Assembly: GCA_026874595.1 (NCBI GenBank)
Contig: CM049320.1
Span: forward strand, 8,619,464 to 8,683,463
From: Sipunculus nudus
Lineage: Eukaryota; Annelida; Sipuncula; Golfingiida; Sipunculidae
Direction of reading: 5' to 3'
Length of the DNA stretch: 64,000 nt
A model generated the notes under the pieces. The model had not been told where the DNA came from, searched no databases, and worked only from the letters and a program-made list of their open reading frames with translations. How positions within the stretch are numbered: the stretch's first letter is position 1; every line of letters starts with the position of its first letter. This document shows positions 55,780 through 64,000 of this stretch, one piece after another. A program made the translations under genes and the position numbers.

Positions 55780-56329
55780 GTAAGTCACCTCCTTGTATTT
55801 TTAATTTCATTTTGACAAAGTTTGGACCCAACAATTAAAACCACCTTGGGGACTCGTCAGACTAATTTTATGGGGGAAAAGCTTACAAAAGTTTGGTAAC
55901 ATTCTTCTCTGAAATCATTTAGCAAACTTGTTCAATATTTCACAGAAATGATCCCAGAAATAAGCTCTCTTGTCAAATGGTTTTGAGTTTGATGAATTTT
56001 TTATGAAGTTTTAGGAATGAACTTTCTGACATTTGTTGTCATGTACTGTAATCGTGCCAAGAAAGCATATTAACATGAAAATCTCAGAACTAACTGGAAC
56101 TTACAAGGAAGTAGGTTTTCTGCAAATGTTGGTCACATGAGTCATATTTGAAATTTAGGTTTTTGTGATGCCAACTACATCGACCAGTTTTTTTTACGTG
56201 CAAAAACCTACTCATAGCCCCTTTCAGCCTCTGCATTAATAAAAATGATTCTTGTTGCATTTGTCAAGCTGAATTGTTTAATTAAACAAAAAGATTTCTC
56301 CTAGGGCAGGGTTCTCTCATTAGAAGAGA
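55780..56329. other. Intronic sequence, no gene seen
   Basis: AT-rich, nothing recognisable. Confidence 0.45.
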
Positions 56330-57580
56330 GAATTCATTGTATCCACAAACAAAGTTGGGCATTGTATCCCCAGACAAAGTTGGGATACTATGGTATAAGC
56401 ACAGTCGCGACGGTGCAGTGATTTCTTTTGGAAGTGATAACACAAAAAATATTTCACAGACCTTTACTAAACTTGACATGCATGTGCATAGATATTGGTA
56501 AGAGGATGAAGTCTATTAAAAAAGGGGTCATGACCTTTACTAAGATTGACCTTGAATAGGTTCAATGGGGGAAATTACACCAATTCTTAAATATTTCAAG
56601 AAATCTTGAATAGATTGATAATAAAAATCAACTTGACAGAAGATCTTGGATAGTGTTGTCATATACAGGAAACTGGGGGCATCACCTTTTATCCTTTTCT
56701 TGTTTTTGTGCCGTTTAATACCCCCATCATTGCCACTTGACAGTACTCTTCAGGAGCATTACAAGTCAAAAACTAATGGACAGATTTCTTTCATATTATG
56801 CATAAACATAAACATATACATGGGTTATGGGATGATGTATGAATGACTTCACCTTGAATATTGCCATGTATGGTGAAAATCACTCAAAATCATAAATATC
56901 TCAAAGAATGCATGGATTGATCCAAAATCAAATTGATCTTTGATAGCTTTGTCTTCTGCGGAAGACAGGTGGCACCATCTTGTGTCCTTTTCACCTTTTA
57001 ATACCCTATCATTGCCACTTGACAGTACTGTGAGCCTTATAAGACAAAAATAAATGGACAGATTGGGCTGAAATTGTGTATGTCCATTGTCCTTGGATAC
57101 CTTTATTTTGTATTCTGAAGACTAGTGGCACCATCTTCAATCGTTTTTGTGTGGCTTCTATCTGTACGTTTGCTTTAGGTGATAATTGCTCATATCTCAG
57201 GAGTGTTTTCGGTCTGAAATTTGGCATGTACATCCATCTTATAGAGCTTTTTCATCAACCACACAGGTGTCACCACCTATCATCCCATTTTTGTAGAATA
57301 ATGTAATGCTCTTTTCTCAAGAATGATTAGCCCCATTGATCTGAAAGTATGCATATCTATAGATCTTGGACTCCTCCATCGTGAACTCAGGACTGGTAGC
57401 GCCATCTGCAATTTGTGTGGAAGCCATCCGTACATTTACTTTAAGTAATAATTGCTCACATTTGAGGAGTCGTTCTATGTGTTGATCTGCATTTTGGCAT
57501 GTACATCTATCTTAGAGAATTTTCTTGTCGACCTGACAGGTGGCGCCACCTACCTTACCATTTTTATTGTACAAGTTAAC
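56330..57580 (+). repeat. ~1.2-kb interspersed repeat, copy 2
   Basis: Diverged copy of 51345-52515 in the same orientation, with internal subunits spaced about 230 bases (GTGGCACCATCTT, GTGTCACCACCTA, GTGGCGCCACCTA). Confidence 0.7.
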
Positions 57581-58288
57581 CCCCTTTCCTCAAGAGTGAT
57601 TCACCATATTGGCTCCCAATATTTGGTGAAAAATTGTTTCTCAAGTTGATAATTGGAAGAAACAATGGTCCCTTGCCAAGTGTCAGCATATGCTGCTCAA
57701 GATGGGGGGCCTATTTTTAAGGGGGGGGGGGGGTGGAATATTTACATTTGACACTTAAAGCTGCTTTTGACAGGATATAGAAAATAGTTATTTTGGATAT
57801 ATTTTCTCTCCTGATGGTATAAAAAAGACACTGCTGATTTTTCTGCCAGCCAAGCCTAGGGGGGCTGACAGCCCCAAAATTTTACCTGACCTCCCTCAAA
57901 ACTGCCGAAAAATTCCGGTGGGCCAGCGCCAAATTCAAGCCCTGATATTTCTTGGCACTGCTGGTGCCATAGTATACCCAGACAAAACAAAATCTGTCTC
58001 TCCTGCCAGCCAGTTATACGAGGATCCAATATAGGATCTCTAATTAAGGCAGACCTATCATGTGGGCCAAACACTTCAAAACCAGACAAGTTTCCCACAG
58101 GTTTGATGAAATTGAAGATAATGTGCGCTCATTGCACTATAAATTAGGCAAGTAGCGGGTAAAACAACAAGTGGAAATCATGTACCTTTCCATTTGCTCA
58201 AATATAATGTGAATGTTAATCATCTTTCGGTATAAACATTTTTTTTTCGCTATCCGTATTTGTCAACCAGCGATGTCAGCTTTTTATT
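57581..58288. other. No gene seen
   Basis: Contains a G13 run near 57720. The minus-strand 80-codon frame at 57856-58098 has no support. Confidence 0.45.
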
Positions 58289-58430
58289 TAGCCCAGCTGA
58301 CTGAAAGTCATCCGAGCTTTAGCGATTACTCTTTGTCCGTCGGCTGTCAGGCCGTCCGTCTGGCCGTCCAGCCATCCATTAACAGGGCACAAATCGTAAC
58401 CGCTGAACCTGGAATCTTAGAAATTAGGTG
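58289..58430 (-). mobile_element. Pearl-like terminal fragment
   Basis: TAGCCCAGCTGACTGAAAGT hairpin, GTCCGTCGGC..CCGTCCGTC run and TTAACAGGGCACAAATCGTA, a truncated copy of the 52528 end. Confidence 0.6.
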
Positions 58431-59159
58431 TCTGTTACAACCTCTAGGGAAAGGGTGACAGGGAGAATCTGTTCTGAGAACCCTAACACTAAACTGACGT
58501 AATGTCATCTAATTTTTATAGTATCAGTAATTTAATGTTATGAATATGATCATGTCATGTCACTTTGTCAGTACCTGGATCAATAAGATTCTGTGGGAAA
58601 TTACAGTGAGGAATGATGTGATTGTCTTCAAGAATCTGTCCACGAGGCATTCAAAACAACTGCAGATAGGCAACGCCATTTGGCTTTTCCGTTAACCATT
58701 CAGTGTGTACCAAAATGGTTGAAATATTTGATCAGATTATGGCGGGGTTCAGGCAATATTAAACAGAACAACGCCTAGTACCCTTCACCGGCCCTGTTCG
58801 ATAACTTTTTTGGAAATACTTTTCTCTTTGCTTAAAATGGCATTATTCTACTTGAGTTGATACAACACTGAAACCTTCCAGCGTGACCTACCTTGTAAAT
58901 AATGGCATGTGACATTAGTTAGAGACAACCTTTAACGAATTGTGTGTTATTCTCTGGCTACTCGGGAATAATAAGGGGAGCGTGGTTTAGATTGCGTTCG
59001 GGCACACTAAAAAGGCCCTTCTGAAAAGAAAACAAGGGGCATGATAGGGCTGACATCGGATGCCATGATTATATATTTTTAATGAGTCATATAAAACAGT
59101 ACAATTCATACCAATACAAGTTATAAATTTAGAAGGAAGAGCCAAAAATAGGGGTTTTT
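58431..59159. other. No gene seen
   Basis: Unremarkable non-coding sequence. Confidence 0.45.
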
Positions 59160-59829
59160 AGCGAACCTGTGAGCCTATGCGATGGTGTGGCGACGTCCAG
59201 CGTCCGTCATCCGGCGTCTATACGTTAACCCATACTATCTTGATAACAGCAAGAGTAAGCATCACAAAATTTTATGCAAAAAATTAGTCATCTAAAAAAC
59301 TATATCGGAATTTGCTTATTTTTTGGCTTACTGTACATGTGCACTTTTTTTATGAAATTTGAGGCATTGAGGAGAAAAATCTGTACATTTGTATTTGTCA
59401 TGAAAATTTATATTTTTCATGAAATTTTCTATGTTCAGGAGCCGTAAAACGGTAAAAAGTAGGTCAACTGGGACAAAACAAGAACTCGATCTGTAACTAA
59501 TCAATGTCTGCCCACACACCAAAAATCAGGCTAATATCTGCAGGCATTGCGAAAAAATTTCCGTACATGTGTATTTGTCATGAAAGTTCATATTTTTCAT
59601 GAAATTTTCTATGTTCAGGAGCCGTATGTAAAACGATCAAAAGTAGGTCAATCGGGCCAAAACGCGAACTCGATCTGTAACTGGTCTATATCTGGCCACA
59701 CACCAAAAATCAGACCAATATCTGCAGGCATTGCGAAAAAAAGTCCCTACAACTGTTTGATTTCGGAATGACGGAAGGACGGACATGGGTAAAACTATAT
59801 GCCCCGGCCACTTTGTGGCAGGGGCATAA
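59160..59829 (+). mobile_element. Pearl-like element with two ~185-bp cores and a 31-bp hairpin end
   Basis: Cores at ~59395 and ~59575 (TTTTTCATGAAATTTTCTAT, GTTCAGGAGCCGTA, CACACACCAAAAATCAG) match those at 36000-37400. A short GACGGAAGGACGGACA run follows. The end 59799-59829 folds as TATGCCCC-G-GCCAC-TTT-GTGGC-A-GGGGCATA, immediately followed by the CC-NLS-PST copy D, so this insertion cut that copy. Confidence 0.65.
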
Positions 59830-59833
59830 AAAT

Positions 59834-60191
59834 AACAGATGAAGGTGTCAAGTCATGTCGTTCAGATCAGCAGGGCCAGAAGAGGAGCAGCGACTCTGAC
59901 GACTCTGGGCCTGCAAAGCGCCACAAGGGGGACATTCGGTTTCATAGTATAATTTATATACCTACCGTTTCTTTAGCACTCCAATCGTCCCCCCCCCCTC
60001 ACCACATCACCATCTGCCACTCCCAGCACTCCACCCCATCCTTCATCTTTGAGTTTTATATGGTCACCACAGAAGTAAGAACTGTTGATTTTGAACTTGA
60101 TCAAACTTTATCACAGGCCCCACATTTTAAAAAATCTTATAAAAGTCTTATTGACAAATTCAGCCGAGCGTCGAGTACCATGGGTCTCTAG
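59834..60191 (+). CDS. NLS segment joined to small ORF, CC-NLS-PST family
   Basis: The frame opens just after the pearl hairpin: DEGVKSCRSDQQGQKRSSDS, DDSGPAKRHKGDIRF (bipartite basic motif KR...KRHK), a shortened Pro/His stretch, then a block MVTTEVRTVDFELDQTLSQA, PHFKKSYKSLIDKFSRASST ending MGL and TAG. The second block is also present, degenerate, at 24515-24655, so it is a conserved part of the repeat, either a separate small ORF starting at ATG 60059 or a C-terminal tail. Function unknown. Confidence 0.4.
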
Positions 60192-60519
60192 TTTACCAAT
60201 TAAGTAACTAACCTGAGTTCATTTCTCTGCAAACAGTGTACATTTTAATTTTAATGAGATCACAAGGCGTAAAATAGAATTATTTTGCAGTCATGGGGTG
60301 TTCTTGTCAGTCATGTTATATACATATATTTGAATGACTCAAGAATGTGCTTTATACGTCCCAGGGCCCTTGCTAAATTGCTTAAATTGTTTTAACCATT
60401 TTCGAGGCAGGTCAAATAAATGATAGTATAACAGTTTGAATATTCTTAATAATGTTTTGCTTGTGGCCAGACTTGTCCATAAATATTCAGAGGTCTTCTC
60501 GTTTCTGTATTTCTCAGAG
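60192..60519. other. Conserved non-coding spacer of the CC-NLS-PST repeat
   Basis: Closely matches 24656-25009 (GTGTACATT.TAATTTTAATG, CTTTATACGT.CCA.GGCCCT, GGCAGGTCAAATAAATGATA). The last part corresponds to the end of the small ORF at 61830-62054. Confidence 0.6.
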
Positions 60520-60990
60520 AGAGCTGATTCCGTCGAGGTGGTGGCCGGTTTGCTGGCAAATGGTATGGCTGCAGGTAACCTTGCTCATCAGCAGGCGCTG
60601 ACGCAGCTTCAGAACCTGCTGATCACAGCCCAGGGTCAGGTCACGCAGCTTTAAGCTGTAAAGGGGCAGCTGCAGGATCAGGTCCAGCAGCTGCAGGGGG
60701 ACGGGGAGCAGTTGCAGACGCAAGTCAGGCAACTGTCTATAGACAATGCAGATTTGAACAAACAGTTGCATGACTTGCGCCAGCAAATGCGGGGAGATCG
60801 AAGGTAAGCTGCTGGATCAAATCCAGCAGCTGGAGAGGGAGGGTCAATAGCTGCGTGACCGTCTGACCCTGGCCCGCGACAAGCTGCATCGTTCCCGACA
60901 GGAAAATAAAAAATGTCAGGAAGAGCTGCGCCAGACCAGTACCCGTCATGACAGTGAGTCTCTGGTCACAGTGAATAGCTCTAATAAAAA
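60520..60990 (+). pseudogene. Coiled-coil protein of CC-NLS-PST family, copy D
   Basis: ADSVEVVAGLLANGMAAGNL, QLQNLLITAQGQVTQL then TAA at 60652, continuing LQDQVQQLQGDGEQLQ, LSIDNADLNKQLHDLRQQ; a shift at 60795 and a TAG at 60848 follow, then LDKLHRSRQENKKCQEEL and SRHDSESLVTVNSSNKK-type end. Fewer 14-residue repeats than copies A and B. It retains the native end of the coil that is shifted in A and B. Confidence 0.65.
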
Positions 60991-61114
60991 ACAGATGAAG
61001 GTGTCAAGTCATGTCGTTCAGATCAGCAGGGCCAGAAGAGGAGCAGCGACTCTGGCCCTGCAAAGCGCCACAAGGGGGATATTTGGGTTCATAGTGAAGC
61101 TTCCCGGTTTATAA

Positions 61115-61822
61115 TTGATGTACCTTCACCTCGTCCACGTTCCTCCCCCACCTTCTCCCCCTCTGCCTCTCCACGGCCCTCTTCTTCTAGCTCCAACCGG
61201 TGCTCTCCTCCTTCCATTCCCTGGCGACCTCCTTCCGACCATTCCCAAGCCCTTTCCTTCTGCCTCACCTGTACCTTCTACCTCCACCCGGCACGCCACT
61301 TCCACCTCTCCTTACATCTCTTCACGGCCCTCTTCTTCTACCTCCACCCGGCACGCCAATTCCGCCTCTCCTTACACCTCTTCATGGCCCTCTTCTTCTA
61401 CCTCCACCCAGTACGCCCATTCCAACTCTCCCTGGCACTCTCCTTCCACCTCCACCAAGCACGTCCCTTTCAACTCTCCCTTGCCCACTCCTACCTCTTC
61501 ACGTGCACAGCCCTCTCATACCTCCGCCCAGCTCGCTCATTCTGCCCTCCCCGGTCTTCTACTTCCCCCGGCTTTCCCCTTACGCCTCTCCCAGGCCCCC
61601 CTGGAGGTATTAGCAGGTGTGAAGGAGAGAGCTGGGGTGAATACCTTGCCCCAACTGGCCCCCTCCGCACCTACTAATACTTCGATCCTAAATCCCTCTA
61701 ACAGCTCTGGTGTCCAGCCAGGACCATCAGGCCCAGAGCTCAACGCACAAAAGTCTACAATATCACAAATTATAAAAGGTGCATGGAATGGACTTGTAAA
61801 AGGTAAAAAACATAAGGTTTAA
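61115..61822 (+). CDS. Ser/Thr/Pro-rich protein with basic C-terminus, CC-NLS-PST family copy D
   Basis: An open frame of 235 codons. Residues ~25-160 are low-complexity repeats such as SPYTSSRPSSSTSTRHA. The non-repetitive C-terminal part reads LEVLAGVKERAGVNTLPQLA, NTSILNPSNSSGVQPGPSGP, STISQIIKGAWNGLVKGKKH and ends KV, a small amphipathic and basic tail conserved (but cut) in copies A and C. Upstream, in another phase from 61000, lies the NLS motif, so the native protein was probably coiled coil-NLS-PST-basic tail and has suffered shifts. Eight bases after the stop comes the next ORF. Role unknown: nucleic-acid- or capsid-associated functions are only guesses. Confidence 0.45.
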   Translation: MMYLHLVHVPPPPSPPLPLHGPLLLAPTGALLLPFPGDLLPTIPKPFPSASPVPSTSTRHATSTSPYISSRPSSSTSTRHANSASPYTSSWPSSSTSTQYAHSNSPWHSPSTSTKHVPFNSPLPTPTSSRAQPSHTSAQLAHSALPGLLLPPAFPLRLSQAPLEVLAGVKERAGVNTLPQLAPSAPTNTSILNPSNSSGVQPGPSGPELNAQKSTISQIIKGAWNGLVKGKKHKV

Positions 61823-61829
61823 ATACTTT

Positions 61830-62054
61830 ATGGGGCCTTATATTGATATAAATCACTTTTGGATTGAATTTAAATATAGGGGATTCAAACAGTCGTACTA
61901 CCTTAAAAACAAACCCGAAAGTATTCTTAGAAAAAAACACATGGACCGGCACAATGGACATGTTTTTAAATCCGGAACCCAGGTCAAGAAAATTTTCGAG
62001 ATAGGTCGAATAAATGATACTTCTGCATTTTCAGATGATGGTATAACTGTTTGA
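61830..62054 (+). CDS. Small 74-codon ORF downstream of PST protein
   Basis: ATG-started: MGPYIDINHFWIEFKYRGFK, QSYYLKNKPESILRKKHMDR, HNGHVFKSGTQVKKIFEIGR, INDTSAFSDDGITV, then TGA. Basic, rich in Lys, Tyr and Phe. Its last ~20 codons (GRINDTSAFSDDGI) are recognisable in the non-coding spacer before coiled-coil copies A, B and D, so it is a regular component that precedes the next coiled-coil gene. Tight spacing to the preceding stop is unusual for metazoan host genes and fits an element or virus-like gene set. Not recognised. Confidence 0.45.
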   Translation: MGPYIDINHFWIEFKYRGFKQSYYLKNKPESILRKKHMDRHNGHVFKSGTQVKKIFEIGRINDTSAFSDDGITV

Positions 62055-62129
62055 ATATTCCCATTTGTAATTTGTGGCCATACTTGTCCATAAATTTTCA
62101 CAGGTCTTCTTGCTTTTGTATTTCACAGA

Positions 62130-62268
62130 GACGGCTGATTCCGTCGAGGTGGTGGCCGGTTTGCTGGCTAATGGTATAGCTGCAGGTAACCTTGCTCATA
62201 ATCTTCAGAACCAGCTGACCAGGGCCCATCCACAATGTCACGCAGCTTCAAGCTGATAAGGGACAGCT
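62130..62268 (+). pseudogene. Coiled-coil gene start, copy E (fragment)
   Basis: Acceptor-like CTTTTGTATTTCACAG, then TADSVEVVAGLLANGIAAGN, and LQNQLT; the repeat is deleted and homology stops at about 62268, next to the Merlin fragment. It shows that a further unit began directly after the 61830 ORF. Confidence 0.6.
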
Positions 62269-62344
62269 TTTTTCTCATATTTAATATATAAAAGTGACCG
62301 CATCTTGTTCAGAATATTAATGCGTCCCAAGATAAATCAAGATA

Positions 62345-62833
62345 GGAAGAGATGGTATAGAGGTGGAAATTGACGAGCCAAGGTTTTCAAAGAGGAAATA
62401 TAATCGTGGTCATGAAGTGAAGGGAGGATGGGTCTTTGGTGGCAGAGAAAGGGCAGATAAAACCAAAGTGTTTATGTTCGTTGTGCGGACAGAAAAAAAA
62501 TGAACCTCTTCTGTCGTTAATCCTGAAACACAGAGAAAGGCTCCATTATAATATCAGATTGTTGGGCTGCGTATAAATATCTATCTGACCATGGTTACAC
62601 ACACCAAACTGTTAACCATACGGAGCATTTCAAAGATCACCAAACTGGAGCCCACACAAACTCAATCAAAGGGACTTGCAGAATGTCAAGCATGGGCAAA
62701 ATATGCCGAGCTCCGTGTAAAAAGCGCCCATTTGCCAAGTTATTTAAGTGTATATTTATGGAAACAACGAAACGAACAGAAACACATGTTTGTAGAGTTT
62801 CTCAAATCGGCCCGAGTGATCTATAATGCGTAG
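62345..62833 (+). pseudogene. Merlin-type transposase C-terminal part, decayed
   Basis: IEVEIDEPRFSKRKYNRGHE, VKGGWVFGGRERADKTKVFM, then a shift in an A8 run, SDCWAAYKYLSDHGYTHQTV, HTNSIKG and VKSAHLPSYLSVYLWKQRNE. In the third motif the Glu is Lys (NSIKG). N-terminal half absent. Confidence 0.85.
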
Positions 62834-62959
62834 TTTGAGAAACGTACCTGTAAATATTGTTGAAGTTGTTCTACAGACATTTGAGATAAGCAGAAATAGA
62901 TAAGGCAAGTTAAATAGAACACAATTAACATGGAAATATATTTATAAAGATAAATAGTG
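62834..62959. other. 3' flank of Merlin fragment
   Basis: AT-rich, no gene. Confidence 0.4.
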
Positions 62960-63260
62960 AATATAATGTGGGCTGCCGCACCGATGCACACCCCCGCTGG
63001 AGACCGTGAATCAAGAGAAACACGTAAAAAAACAGAAACACATGTTTGTAGAATTTGAAATTAACACTGAATTATAGTTATAAAGATATATAGTGAATAT
63101 GATGGGGGCTGCACCCCCACAACCCCGCTGAAGACAGTGAAATAAGAGGAACACTTGAAAAAAATGAAATACTAATAATAATGAAAATAAATAGTGAACA
63201 TTATGGGGGCAGCCGCCCCCACAACCCCACCGAAGACAGTGAAATAAGAGAAATACTTGT
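62960..63260. repeat. ~110-bp minisatellite with G5/C5 hairpins
   Basis: About 2.7 units of TAGTGAATATAATG, GGGGGCTGC(CGC)ACCCCCAC, AACCCCGCTGAAGACAGTGA and AATAAGAGAAACACTTG. GGGGG and CCCCC arms surround a short loop. Confidence 0.8.
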
Positions 63261-63324
63261 TATATAATAGGCATGATATTTTAATTAAACTGCTGTATGT
63301 ATGTCATTTTATTGTTATTTTCAG

Positions 63325-63584
63325 ACAGGACAAATGACCGCTATCCCCGTGATGGACTCCTTCGTTTAGGAGAGGTTTTCAGTGCGTGGCTGATGCAAAA
63401 AAGGCATGGCAAGGACAGGTCTTCATACACCATGACCAAATAGTCTGGTGTTGAACCTTCTGGGTTGTTAGATGAGACCGAGTGGCAAAGACTGCCTGTC
63501 TGGGAGTCGCAGCAGTCAGATTGGTTCAAGCAGCCACAGCCCAGTGGAGCATATCACTCCACAGCCAGGTTCAAAAGTGTACAG
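63325..63584 (+). CDS. Candidate host-gene exon 3 with in-frame TAG
   Basis: Acceptor TTTTATTGTTATTTTCAG and donor CAG|GTAAGA. After two bases of a split codon, which joins in phase to the one base left by exon 55648-55779, the frame reads RTNDRYPRDGLLRLGEVFSA, WLMQKRHGKDRSSYTMTK, TAG at 63441-63443, then SGVEPSGLLDETEWQRLPVW, ESQQSDWFKQPQPSGAYHST and ARFKSVQ. Open over 86 codons except that stop. Strongly protein-like. The TAG may be a nonsense allele, pseudogene lesion or sequence error. Family not recognised. Confidence 0.5.
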
Positions 63585-63624
63585 GTAAGACAAGGTGCAG
63601 GGTCCAATCCAAAAGAAAACAAGT

Positions 63625-64000
63625 GACCCATGGGTCATATCGCTCAGCTGACTGGGAAGAGATTCGTAAAAGGAAATTCTATCATCTGAATTGTAGTATA
63701 TACCCATTCACCTGAAGCATCAAACAGATTAACCAACAGGCCAAGATTGTGTCTGTATCTCAAAAATAAAGAAAAAATGCGTTAACTTTAAAAAATACAG
63801 GTGGCTCCACCTGTCTGCAGAAACTAATAAAAACACATGGTCAATATCCATGGGTCTCCCTGCATGACAAGAATGAAGAGGCTAGGTCCAGTTGTTACAA
63901 TTTGTGCCACGTTAACAGATGACAGCATCCTTAAAGGTCTCAAAAATAGAGACAAAAATTTGAAAAATTTAGGTGGCACCACCAGTCTGCAGAAACTGAT
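63625..64000. mobile_element. Pearl-like core units, running off the window
   Basis: GTGACCCATGGGTCATATCG motif, then diverged units with CTCAAAAATAGAGA, GGTGGC(T/A)CCACC and GTCTGCAGAAACT(A/G)AT, the ~335-bp family of 37423-38100, continuing past 64000. Confidence 0.55.

Noticed and set aside
57856-58098. Minus-strand 80-codon frame
   Set aside because: No motif, no splice support, no similarity to other copies in the window.

Overview
The window looks like a repeat-rich intergenic and intronic stretch of a metazoan nuclear genome, most likely a bivalve or other mollusc. There is no operon-like packing and no rRNA. Exon-like segments carry GT-AG borders, and microsatellites and minisatellites are abundant. 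Several repeats pair 140-350 bp satellite-like cores with ACGG-type tetranucleotide runs and subterminal hairpins of the TAGCTCAG...CTGAGCTA type, which resembles the 'pearl'/Helentron-derived elements known from bivalves. The taxonomic call is an inference from this repeat style.

Layout. 0.35-5.2 kb: a 5'-truncated tyrosine-recombinase retrotransposon (DIRS order, Ngaro/PAT-like split repeats) with gag, RT-RNase H and a frameshifted recombinase. 9.1-10.4 kb: a pearl-like element. 10.5-17.3 kb: a CpG-richer block with many very short candidate exons on the + strand, a 200-bp satellite and several candidate alternative last exons. 16.4-18.5 kb: a segment duplicated at 41.5-43.5 kb, with two exon-like pieces and a broken Tigger/pogo DNA-binding domain. 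18.6-21.9 kb and 48.2-50.8 kb: two decayed copies of a second DIRS family. 24.5-28.2, 39.7-40.7 and 59.8-62.3 kb: several copies of an unrecognised gene or element (here the CC-NLS-PST family) made of a Gln-rich coiled coil, a bipartite nuclear-localisation-like motif, a Ser/Thr/Pro-rich low-complexity region and small adjoining ORFs. 31.4-32.5, 46.1-47.5 and 62.3-62.8 kb: three Merlin-type (ISXO2-like) transposase copies, of which only the middle one has an intact reading frame. 29.8-30.5 kb: a minisatellite with a four-unit higher-order repeat. 32.7-38.2, 50.8-54.5, 58.3-59.8 and 63.6-64.0 kb: pearl-like satellites.

Host genes. Three short phase-compatible + strand exon candidates at 54.9, 55.6 and 63.3 kb may belong to one host gene whose introns carry the repeats. 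The last contains an in-frame TAG. Most other coding sequence belongs to mobile elements, nearly all broken. The intact Merlin ORF, the CC-NLS-PST family and the tiny-exon block are the most interesting items. No function can be assigned to the last two from sequence alone.
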